The translations under genes and the position numbers were made by a program. Of a DNA stretch of 21,110 nt, positions 5,030 to 11,581 are shown one piece after another; the stretch's first letter is position 1, and the number at the start of each line of letters is the position of its first letter. This stretch comes from a virus. A model generated the notes under the pieces. It was given only the letters and a program-made list of their open reading frames with translations, was not told the origin of the DNA and searched no databases. Location: positions 1 to 21,110 of the IMG/VR virus record IMGVR_UViG_3300030329_005272. One strand, written 5' to 3'.

Positions 5030-5214
5030 GGGTCAAAAAAATTTGGGTCGTCGTTAATTCGAATCAAGAGCCTATCTGGTTCGGAACCTTTCAAGACGCA
5101 AAGGACAGAGCTGCTAAGCTCGCTATGGAACATCCAGGAGACGAGTACATTGTCCTTGAGTCAGTTGGATCCGTTAAGGTCGCTGATACGGCCTGGCTTG
5201 CTCACAATGATTAG
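5026..5214 (+). CDS. small hypothetical protein
   Basis: 62 residues, starting at an ATGA overlap with the upstream gene. AAGGA lies about ten bases before the ATG. It begins MRVKKIWVVVNSNQEPIWFG and has an alternating beta-like pattern followed by DAKDRAAKLAMEHPGDEYIV. It may be a small alpha/beta fold. No family or function is recognised; the support is the coupled position and ordinary composition. Confidence 0.6.
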   Translation: MRVKKIWVVVNSNQEPIWFGTFQDAKDRAAKLAMEHPGDEYIVLESVGSVKVADTAWLAHND

Positions 5215-5231
5215 AAAATAGGATGATTAAA

Positions 5232-5918
5232 ATGACAGCAATTGTATTGATGCTTGCTCTGGCTCAGGAGACTGTAGTTGCTAAAGTCGAGGCTCCGGAT
5301 TCCGTGAAGCTTGGAGAACCTTTGATACTCGACGCCACCGGAAGCATCGGAGAAGTAATGCTCTGGGAAGCCTGCAACATCGGAGAGGAAAGATATCGTC
5401 TTTTCAGCGATGGCAAGGTAATGGCAGTTTGGCCCGAGACGGCCGGCCAGCTTGATTTCATACTGTTCGTTGCCGCCGGCAAGAAGGCAGAGACCAGCAG
5501 AGTCAAGGTGATGGTGACCGGCACTGGAGAGCCGCCAAGGCCAGCGCCGCCTTCCCCACCGAAAACGCCTTCATTCGGAATGGACAAGAAGGTTCTTGCT
5601 TGGTATCGAGATATTGAAGGAGACGAAGATCACCTGGAAGTAGCCAAGATTGCCGCGACGTTCGTTACCGTGGCAGGCATGGTTGCTTCTGGAGCTTTCG
5701 GAGATGAACCAGACATGGCCAAGATTGCACCAGTCATTTCGAATTTGAATCAGGCTGCAATCCCTGAAGGCAGAAGGGATGAATGGGCTTCTAAGGTTCT
5801 CGGTAAGTTTGCGAATGAGCTTTCTGAGTTGATTACCAACGGCAAGCTAAAGACCAAACAGCAATACTCGGCGCTGTTTACGGAAGTAGCCAAGGGCTTA
5901 GCTCAGGGTGCAGCATGA
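5232..5918 (+). CDS. secreted protein with PKD/Ig-like domain
   Basis: 228 residues from ATG 5232, which has GGAT nine bases upstream; an in-frame ATG at 5223 abuts that site. The N-terminus is a short signal-like segment (MTAIVLMLALAQETVVA). Residues about 20-95 (APDSVKLGEPLILDATGS...) look like a PKD or Ig-like beta-sandwich. A Pro-rich linker (EPPRPAPPSPPKTPS) leads to a helical C-terminal domain of about 110 residues. Such architectures are common in planctomycete secreted proteins. A role in envelope interaction or lysis fits the metalloprotease and secreted gene nearby, but is inferred. The gene ends in an ATGA overlap with the methyltransferase. Confidence 0.7.
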   Translation: MTAIVLMLALAQETVVAKVEAPDSVKLGEPLILDATGSIGEVMLWEACNIGEERYRLFSDGKVMAVWPETAGQLDFILFVAAGKKAETSRVKVMVTGTGEPPRPAPPSPPKTPSFGMDKKVLAWYRDIEGDEDHLEVAKIAATFVTVAGMVASGAFGDEPDMAKIAPVISNLNQAAIPEGRRDEWASKVLGKFANELSELITNGKLKTKQQYSALFTEVAKGLAQGAA

Positions 5919-6886
5919 AACCATGCTACGATAACCAGGGCATCGAGCTATACCACGGCGACTGCTTGCAGGTACTCAAAGAGCTACCAGCCGAGAGCGT
6001 GCATTGTGTCGTGACCAGCCCGCCATACTGGGGCCTGCGGGATTATGGGGCTGACGGTCAGTTAGGATTGGAAGAGACGCCGGCCGATCACGTGGCAAAT
6101 ATGGTGGAGGTGTTTCGGGAGGTGCGGCGAGTACTGCGCGAGGACGGCACGCTTTGGTTGAATTACGGGGACAGCTATACCGGCGGGAAAATCGGCAGAG
6201 ATGATAAAAACACGGGCGGAGGTTTGTACGATGGTCAGCAAAAAGGATGGACAGGCAAAGAAACTAGGCAGCGGCCAGTACCCCCCGGCCTAAAGCCTAA
6301 AGACCTCTGCGGAATCCCGTGGCGCGTGGCCTTTGCCCTACAGGCAGACGGCTGGTGGCTGCGGCAGGATATTATCTGGCACAAGCCAAACCCGATGCCG
6401 GAAAGCGTTACCGACCGCTGCACAAAAGCGCATGAATACATTTTTCTGATGACTAAGGCGGCCAGGTATTACTACGATGAAGACGCAATAAGGGAAAAAA
6501 CTGGTAGTGAGATGAGTAGTCGGGAATATGACACAAAAACAGCCAGCGGCGCGGCTTGGAAATCAGGCGGAGTAAAAAACTACGCTGGGGCTAATAAAAA
6601 AGATGGCGGACGGAGCCACCCAAACGGACGCAACCGCCGCAGCGTCTGGACAATCGCCACGGCACCCTACCCCGGCGCACACTTTGCCACCTTTCCACCC
6701 AAGCTAATCGAGCCTTGCATCATGGCTGGATGCCCTGAAGGCGGCACGGTTCTAGATCCGTTTCTAGGTAGCGGCACCACGGGAGCAGTAGCCCGGAAAA
6801 ACGGCTGCAAGTTTATCGGCATCGAGTTAAACGAGGACTATTTACAGTTAGCAGTAAAACGATTTACACAGAAAGTGCTTTTCTAG
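5915..6886 (+). CDS. beta-class DNA N4-cytosine/N6-adenine methyltransferase
   Basis: 323 residues. The catalytic motif TSPPYWGLRDYG (about 34-45, motif IV) precedes the S-adenosylmethionine-binding motif LDPFLGSGTTGAVARKNGC (about 283-301, motif I), the order that defines beta-class amino-methyltransferases. An N-terminal ELYHGDCLQVLKELP strand and a C-terminal FIGIELNEDYLQLA complete the fold. It probably methylates phage DNA to protect it from host restriction or to mark it. No restriction enzyme is adjacent, so it is an orphan. The target base and site cannot be read from the sequence. The start overlaps the upstream stop as ATGA. Codon use looks somewhat richer in GGC/CGG than its neighbours, hinting at separate acquisition. 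Confidence 0.92.
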   Translation: MKPCYDNQGIELYHGDCLQVLKELPAESVHCVVTSPPYWGLRDYGADGQLGLEETPADHVANMVEVFREVRRVLREDGTLWLNYGDSYTGGKIGRDDKNTGGGLYDGQQKGWTGKETRQRPVPPGLKPKDLCGIPWRVAFALQADGWWLRQDIIWHKPNPMPESVTDRCTKAHEYIFLMTKAARYYYDEDAIREKTGSEMSSREYDTKTASGAAWKSGGVKNYAGANKKDGGRSHPNGRNRRSVWTIATAPYPGAHFATFPPKLIEPCIMAGCPEGGTVLDPFLGSGTTGAVARKNGCKFIGIELNEDYLQLAVKRFTQKVLF

Positions 6887-6902
6887 CAGCCCAGGGGGTA
6901 TC

Positions 6903-7736
6903 ATGAGCATAGTACCGGAAGGCCCTATTGGTGATGTTGAACTATCCAGATCGCTATGGCTGGCTGGTTATTTCGAGCCTTGCAATCCAAAAACTATGTT
7001 TCCCGATACTCCGCTGATAGAGTTTTCCCAGAAGAGAAATATAGACGATGCTGTAGCCCTTTATCAGTCAGCATATAATTCCGAGTTAGTTGTTGATGGA
7101 CATGCTGGGCCTCTGACTAGGGACCATGTAAATTCTAGAAGTTGTCGAGTCCCCGATAGAATGATGGAAGCTCAGTCTGCTTGGCCTCGTTCGTGCATGA
7201 AAGAGATCACTTGCAGCCATCGGCTTGCTGGCCTCAAGCCCCTTTCATCCGAAGAAGAAAACCAAGCATGGCTCGAAGCTCTTTCTAACATCAGCGCCGT
7301 AAGCGGGATCAATTTGGTAAACACCGACGATCATGAACGATCGCATATTTACGCCGATGTAGGCTCAATGGGAAGAGGTACTCTGGCCTGGAGCTACCTT
7401 CCCAATGGGAACTGTTCCGATCGCATGGAGCAACAATACAATCGATCGAAGAACTGGTCCTACGCTCTGCTGTTGGAAGTGATGGTTCACGAACTGCTTC
7501 ACGCTTGCGGACTAGGTCATTCCGACGATCAGAACTCGATAATGCATCCAACGGTCACCGGTCGGTTCACGTCTCCTCAGACATGGGAAATCCAAGAGCT
7601 TCAAGAAAGATACGGAGAACCCGAGACACCTGGACCGTCTGGCGGGCAGAAGGTAGGCAGCTTTGTTTTCAACGGTAAGACCTACGACATTGTTGATCCG
7701 GAGAAGTCAACAGACGTAATAGGAGGCTTGATATGA
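6903..7736 (+). CDS. matrixin-like zinc metalloprotease with prodomain
   Basis: 277 residues; AGGGGG lies five bases upstream of the ATG. Residues about 35-80 resemble a peptidoglycan-binding-type prodomain (helical, with VVDGHAGPLTRDHV). The segment SRSCRVPD (Cys81) resembles the cysteine switch PRCGVPD that keeps matrix metalloproteases latent. The catalytic domain has HELLHACGLGHSDD (His196, Glu197, His200, His206) and the Met-turn SIMHP (Met214), followed by IQELQERYGEP, as in family M10A. A C-terminal extension (about 245-277, VGSFVFNGKTYDIVD) is unassigned. It probably cleaves envelope or surface protein, during lysis or entry. There is no obvious signal peptide. It is coupled by ATGA to the next gene, which has one. 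Confidence 0.88.
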   Translation: MSIVPEGPIGDVELSRSLWLAGYFEPCNPKTMFPDTPLIEFSQKRNIDDAVALYQSAYNSELVVDGHAGPLTRDHVNSRSCRVPDRMMEAQSAWPRSCMKEITCSHRLAGLKPLSSEEENQAWLEALSNISAVSGINLVNTDDHERSHIYADVGSMGRGTLAWSYLPNGNCSDRMEQQYNRSKNWSYALLLEVMVHELLHACGLGHSDDQNSIMHPTVTGRFTSPQTWEIQELQERYGEPETPGPSGGQKVGSFVFNGKTYDIVDPEKSTDVIGGLI

Positions 7737-8128
7737 AGCGAAGAGTAGTGATCGCGTTTCTGTTGGCCGCTTCCGTGGCAAAGGCTGCGGAGTTTAACCT
7801 AATCGGAACCAAGAAATCTGTCAGATTCTCTCTTATTCCCAGTGACCGCGACAAATATTCTGAGGCGCGGAAGGTTAAGGATTACAAGAACCGCTGGACA
7901 ATTAATGGGTATGGAAGTGTTGATAAGAAGTACCTGATAGATCATTTGGTCAGTGGGCACAAAGGTTTCGATAGAGTCAAACTATCACTATTGACAAGAC
8001 ATCAGTTGTACTATCTGCATGACCAGGACCACGAAAGAACTAAAAAGACTGAGAATGTTAATTCACCGGCCATAAATAGGCGTAAGTCTCTGTTGGGTAT
8101 TTTCAAGCGTCCGTTGTTTCGAAGGTGA
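7733..8128 (+). CDS. small secreted hypothetical protein
   Basis: 131 residues beginning MKRRVVIAFLLAASVAKA, a typical signal peptide with probable cleavage after AKA (residue 18). The mature part is basic and rich in Tyr, Lys and His (KKYLIDHLVSGHKGF, LTRHQLYYLHDQDH). The ATG overlaps the metalloprotease stop as ATGA, so the two are translationally coupled and may act together in the envelope. No enzyme motif is recognised. Confidence 0.65.
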   Translation: MKRRVVIAFLLAASVAKAAEFNLIGTKKSVRFSLIPSDRDKYSEARKVKDYKNRWTINGYGSVDKKYLIDHLVSGHKGFDRVKLSLLTRHQLYYLHDQDHERTKKTENVNSPAINRRKSLLGIFKRPLFRR

Positions 8129-8179
8129 CCAAAATAAGGATGTTGACTGGCAGTTAGCTAGCTAGGAATATTAAATTAA

Positions 8180-8377
8180 ATGCAAGATCGTCAACGTAGG
8201 TTTGAGCAGTGGATTGCCAGTGAGGCATCTGGCTGCTGTGATGAAGATGAAATCAATCGTCTCCTTGAGAGGTGCGATGATTCGGATGGTGTGGTGTACC
8301 TTGACCCAACAGTTCAGATTCAATGGCAGACATGGCTCGCTGCGGTGGAGCCTCATGTCACTGTGCGAAGTCTATGA
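8180..8377 (+). CDS. possible small acidic protein upstream of the terminase
   Basis: 65 residues, starting MQDRQRRFEQWIASEASGCC and ending after VQIQWQTWLAAVEPHV. The ribosome site is weak: GGA lies about 15 bases upstream of the ATG. The pattern G-x-x-Y-L...I-x-W-x-x-W-x-A resembles part of the 2236-2628 product. A small terminase subunit is often encoded at this position, but no HTH or coiled-coil signature supports that. It may not be a gene. Confidence 0.4.
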   Translation: MQDRQRRFEQWIASEASGCCDEDEINRLLERCDDSDGVVYLDPTVQIQWQTWLAAVEPHVTVRSL

Positions 8378-8383
8378 GCGGTC

Positions 8384-8435
8384 GGGGTGGGCTTTCGTGG
8401 GCGCAAGGGTGGGCAAAGGTGGGGAATGGTGGGCG
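8384..8435 (+). repeat. five GTGGG direct repeats at 10-12 bp spacing
   Basis: GTGGG occurs at 8387, 8397, 8409, 8419 and 8429, often extended to GGTGGGC. Spacings are 10, 12, 10 and 10 bases, so all copies face roughly one side of the helix. The G-runs could also form a quadruplex. The cluster lies about 150 bases before the terminase start in a gene-free stretch (8378-8586), a typical place for a packaging recognition site. That role is inferred. Confidence 0.55.
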
Positions 8436-8586
8436 TCTAAATGATGCGGTAGCCCTTGCCTGTTGTGCCGGGAAACGAGATTACGGATTGCCAGCCAGAA
8501 TCGGAATCTGACAGCCGCTTGAGAATCTTCCGGGCGTCACCGCGTCGGCTTTTCGGATTTAATCCAAGAACAATCGGAGTTCAAGC

Positions 8587-11403
8587 ATGCCTGGGAAGGG
8601 TAGTCCCTACTACGATCTGGTTCCTCGGGACGTCATCGAAAACCTCAAGTGGCGTATTGCTTGCCGAGAACGCGCGATTGAGGACATTGAATTTCGGGAA
8701 TGTCTTATTCAGGCGTGCGAAGAAGACCTTCTCTTTTTTATGGGGTTCGCCTGCATCGGAAAGGGGACTCGCGTCGTAACTGACAGAGGACCAGTCCCAA
8801 TCGAAGATGTTGAAGTGGATGATCGTGTCTGGGACGGCGCTGAATGGGTCTCTCACGAAGGGGTATTGCACAAGGGTCGTAGGGCCAGTATATTCGCATA
8901 CCAAATCAACGTTACTCCTGACCATAAGATTTGGACGAAAAATGGCTGGAAAATCGCAAGTGAAAGACATGACCGGGAAGACGTTCGGCTACCTAACGGT
9001 TATTCGGAGAGATGGGAGTTACCGAAACACTACGAGGGCAGCTTGGTTGTGCCAGTGCAAGTGCGGAAAGCAGAGGACGGTTGCTGGAGACAACCTGAGA
9101 CTGGGGAAGAGCACGAGCTGCGGTTGCAAGTCGAACGAATCCAAGGTTACGCACGGGAAAACCGGGACGAGGGCTTTCAATACTTGGAACGGGATGCTCC
9201 AGCGATGCACCAATCCGAACAACCAAGCCTGGGACGATTATGGTGGTCGAGGAATAACAGTCTGCGAAAGCTGGTTCAAGTTCGAGAACTTTTACGAAGA
9301 CATGGGCGATCCTCCAGAAAACAGAAGTCTGGACAGGATAGACAACGATCAAGGGTATTCACCCGACAATTGTCGTTGGGCAACTCGTTCTCAGCAGAAC
9401 TCGAATCAGAGGAAACGGCGCGTGAAGCTGTTTCAGACTGCAAAGGGTCTAATGAGTATAGCTCAGATAGCAGAAGAGGCAGGCATAACAGCTCAGTCTG
9501 CGGGATACAGGCTGAGAGCGGGTTATTCCCCGCAGGAGCTTCTTCTTCCGTCGCACTCTACACGGAAGTCTACGACTTGTTGAATTGCGGCACTCGCCAG
9601 TGCTTCACCGTACTTGATGCCGATGATAGGCCCCTGCTGGTTCACAACTGCTGGGCTTACGATCCGCGTGCGAAGCATAAAGTTGTTCCGTTCATACCAT
9701 GGCCTCATCAAGAATATGTTTTCCTGAGTATCGATGAAGCGATAGATATTGCTCAGGACAACGAAGAGACTCTGGACGTTCTCGTTGATAAGTCCCGCGC
9801 ACAGGGCGGCACGTTCGGCTACCTTTGGGTTGATCTTCGCCGTTGGCTTCGAGACAAGATGTTTCTTGCCGGCTACGTGACTCGTAATGAAAAGCTAGTC
9901 GACTCCAAGACCGACGCCAATACCGTGCTTTGGAAGATTCAGTTTGCTTTAGACATGCTTCCCGTGTGGATGGTTCCGGAATACGAACGATCGCTGAACC
10001 AGCACACATTCATCAACAAGGACAATGGTTCGACTCTGGTAGGCTTCGCTGCTGGCCAAGACGTGGCCGCTGGTGGCCGTGCGACGGTCTTTACGATGGA
10101 TGAAGCAGGTGCCAAGGACTTCGTTGCTGGGGGCAAAGACGAGGACGTAATGGAGTCTCTACACGATGTGACCAACTGTCTGCGCCTCGTTTCCGCTCGT
10201 TACATCGACCAGGGTGTGTTTCACGAGGCGTGCGAAGCTGGTGGTGGTGAAGGCGGCATGCATCTAATACTGGACTGGAAAGATCACCCGGTTCACGGCA
10301 AGAACAAATACATCGTCAAGGATGGCAAGGCCAAGGCCGTCAAGGAAGAAGAAGAGGCAGCGGTAGATGAATACATCTCCAGCAAGCCGGAGTTAAAGAA
10401 GAACCTTGAGAGGAAAGGCTTTAAGTTTGAGGACTGCATCCGAAGTCCTTGGTACGACATGCGTTGTTTGAGGAAAACGGCGCGGCCGCAGTTGATTGCC
10501 TCTCAGCTCGACAGAAATCCCCGCGGAGCTGTTGGTAAAGTATTTCAGTCGCATTTCCTAGAGGAGATGAAGGAGAAGCACGCTAAGCCACCAGTGTGGG
10601 TTGGGAAGCCTGTGTTCGACAAAGAGACACTTGATCTGATTGGGCTCATTAAGCAGGATGATGGCCCGTTGGCTCTATGGTTTGATCCTGGACCGGGAAA
10701 CATGCCGCCGATGGGGCCGTTTACGCTCGGGAGCGATATTGCCCTTGGTGGAGAGTCTGCCTACGCTAGTAACTCGGTTACTTCTGGAATTGACGATCGA
10801 ACTGGAGAGCAAGTTCTGGAGTACACCGTCAAGGGGATGGTTCCTGTCAACTTTGCTGACATGACGGTTGGTCTTGCAATTTGGATGCGTCGGGCACTTC
10901 TTGCGTGGGAAGATTCTGGGATGTCCGGAAGCTTCGCAAAGCAAGTTATGGAAGTCAGGTATTACGGAAACGTTTACTACCGAGAGGTTTCAGCACTTGG
11001 TCAGGAACGTAAGTCAAACAAGCCCGGTTGGCCTTGTAGGGACGCTGACAAAGCCGAGATGTTTGATAATTTCACACTTGGAATGCAAGATGGAAGATAC
11101 ACGCCTCGTTCCTTCGAGCTGATCAAGGAGTGCGGAGAGTACGAGTGGGATAAAGGAAAGATCATTCATGCTCCAACTCAAAACCATGGTGCGAAGGACA
11201 AGAACCACGGCGATCGTTGTATTGCTGCTGCTGGTGCTTATTGGATTTATTCACAAGATAAGCTAAAACACAAATCGATCGACATCGATCTAGAGCCTGA
11301 AACAGCCGAGTACGGCAGTTTCAAATGGAGAGAGCAGCAGGAAATGATTTATAACAAAGTCGGAAGCCCGGAATATTCAATTCGAGATTTACTAAGGAGT
11401 TGA
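8587..11403 (+). CDS. terL: phage terminase large subunit interrupted by an intein
   Basis: 938 residues as translated. Residues 56-354 are an intein, leaving a 639-residue terminase. GGAG lies seven bases upstream of the ATG. After the intein come IPWPHQEY (about 370-377, adenine-motif region), a Walker A-like [11 protein letters not shown] (402-412), a Walker [10 protein letters not shown] (about 501-509), then a nuclease domain with GSDIALGG (Asp717), WEDSG, and a C-terminal HGDRC acidic site. The protein is the DNA-packaging motor and headful or cos nuclease acting at the portal. The intein sits upstream of the ATPase core, between GFA and CWAYDPR, not at the Walker A site where many ATPase inteins sit. 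Packaging therefore depends on protein splicing. The 58-residue gene at 11405 and the portal follow immediately. Confidence 0.93.
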   Translation: MPGKGSPYYDLVPRDVIENLKWRIACRERAIEDIEFRECLIQACEEDLLFFMGFACIGKGTRVVTDRGPVPIEDVEVDDRVWDGAEWVSHEGVLHKGRRASIFAYQINVTPDHKIWTKNGWKIASERHDREDVRLPNGYSERWELPKHYEGSLVVPVQVRKAEDGCWRQPETGEEHELRLQVERIQGYARENRDEGFQYLERDAPAMHQSEQPSLGRLWWSRNNSLRKLVQVRELLRRHGRSSRKQKSGQDRQRSRVFTRQLSLGNSFSAELESEETAREAVSDCKGSNEYSSDSRRGRHNSSVCGIQAESGLFPAGASSSVALYTEVYDLLNCGTRQCFTVLDADDRPLLVHNCWAYDPRAKHKVVPFIPWPHQEYVFLSIDEAIDIAQDNEETLDVLVDKSRAQGGTFGYLWVDLRRWLRDKMFLAGYVTRNEKLVDSKTDANTVLWKIQFALDMLPVWMVPEYERSLNQHTFINKDNGSTLVGFAAGQDVAAGGRATVFTMDEAGAKDFVAGGKDEDVMESLHDVTNCLRLVSARYIDQGVFHEACEAGGGEGGMHLILDWKDHPVHGKNKYIVKDGKAKAVKEEEEAAVDEYISSKPELKKNLERKGFKFEDCIRSPWYDMRCLRKTARPQLIASQLDRNPRGAVGKVFQSHFLEEMKEKHAKPPVWVGKPVFDKETLDLIGLIKQDDGPLALWFDPGPGNMPPMGPFTLGSDIALGGESAYASNSVTSGIDDRTGEQVLEYTVKGMVPVNFADMTVGLAIWMRRALLAWEDSGMSGSFAKQVMEVRYYGNVYYREVSALGQERKSNKPGWPCRDADKAEMFDNFTLGMQDGRYTPRSFELIKECGEYEWDKGKIIHAPTQNHGAKDKNHGDRCIAAAGAYWIYSQDKLKHKSIDIDLEPETAEYGSFKWREQQEMIYNKVGSPEYSIRDLLRS
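8752..9648 (+). mobile_element. intein in terL (299 residues)
   Basis: The element starts at Cys56 with [20 protein letters not shown] (block A). Block B is [15 protein letters not shown], with the TxxH residues Thr110 and His113. Block F is [17 protein letters not shown] (about 326-342) and the end is LLVHN followed by Cys as the first C-extein residue. All standard splicing positions are present: first Cys, block B Thr/His, penultimate His, terminal Asn and Cys+1. About 200 residues between blocks B and F are Arg/Ser/Glu/Gln-rich with no recognisable domain. The homing endonuclease lies in another frame of that same DNA (8942-9583). Confidence 0.92.
8942..9583 (+). CDS. HNH homing endonuclease nested out of frame in the intein
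   Basis: 213 residues in the +1 frame relative to the intein. The N-terminal domain ([17 protein letters not shown] at 37-42, SCGC at 59-62) is zinc-knuckle-like. The HNH core runs from about 70 to 157: [20 protein letters not shown], then [12 protein letters not shown], then [22 protein letters not shown]-terminal helix-turn-helix segment (about 170-202) probably contacts the target. It should cut intein-less terL alleles so that repair copies the intein in. The frame is open further upstream to ATG 8807, but homology begins near residue 11 of this start, which has GGA six bases before it. It starts just after block B and stops within block F. The linker-like composition of the other frame suggests that this frame is the one under protein-level constraint. 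Confidence 0.88.
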   Translation: MAGKSQVKDMTGKTFGYLTVIRRDGSYRNTTRAAWLCQCKCGKQRTVAGDNLRLGKSTSCGCKSNESKVTHGKTGTRAFNTWNGMLQRCTNPNNQAWDDYGGRGITVCESWFKFENFYEDMGDPPENRSLDRIDNDQGYSPDNCRWATRSQQNSNQRKRRVKLFQTAKGLMSIAQIAEEAGITAQSAGYRLRAGYSPQELLLPSHSTRKSTTC

Positions 11404-11404
11404 G

Positions 11405-11581
11405 ATGGAAAAGGAAATAGAAACCGCACTTAAGAACTGCCTTCAGTTGATTCGTGCTAACTCGAAACCTGAAGAGGCATTGCAGTTTTCTCAGGCCGCT
11501 CTTAATCTGATGCAGGTACAGCAGTTGAATTCGGCTTTGCTGTCTCAGTCTGAAGCTAGCAAACAGAAACCTGGCAAATGA
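11405..11581 (+). CDS. 58-residue helical protein between terL and portal
   Basis: ATG 11405 lies one base after the terL stop, with AAGGAG upstream, and the TGA overlaps the portal ATG as ATGA. The product (MEKEIETALKNCLQLIRANS, then SKPEEALQFSQAALNLMQVQ and a Ser/Gln/Lys tail) is predicted fully helical and amphipathic. Tight coupling on both sides makes it a real gene. Its role is unknown; a small packaging or head-assembly partner is plausible from position. Confidence 0.75.
   Translation: MEKEIETALKNCLQLIRANSKPEEALQFSQAALNLMQVQQLNSALLSQSEASKQKPGK

Noticed and set aside
8456-8779. 107-codon rightward frame overlapping the terminase start
   Set aside because: It runs out of frame through conserved terminase N-terminus codons; no motif and no ribosome site.
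8807-8941. Upstream extension of the nested HNH frame to ATG 8807
   Set aside because: The extra 45 residues show no family resemblance and overlap the conserved intein N-terminal splicing domain; homology starts just after ATG 8942.
8581-8970. 129-codon leftward frame over the intein N-terminus
   Set aside because: Antisense shadow of strongly conserved intein and terminase codons.
8942-9583. Sequencing error as the cause of the out-of-frame endonuclease
   Set aside because: Two compensating indels would be required at precise points, and the HNH frame has its own ATG and stop; kept as the main alternative to test in reads.
8752-9648. Group I intron instead of an intein
   Set aside because: The host frame is open across the element and both ends carry intein splicing residues; no intron core is needed to explain it.
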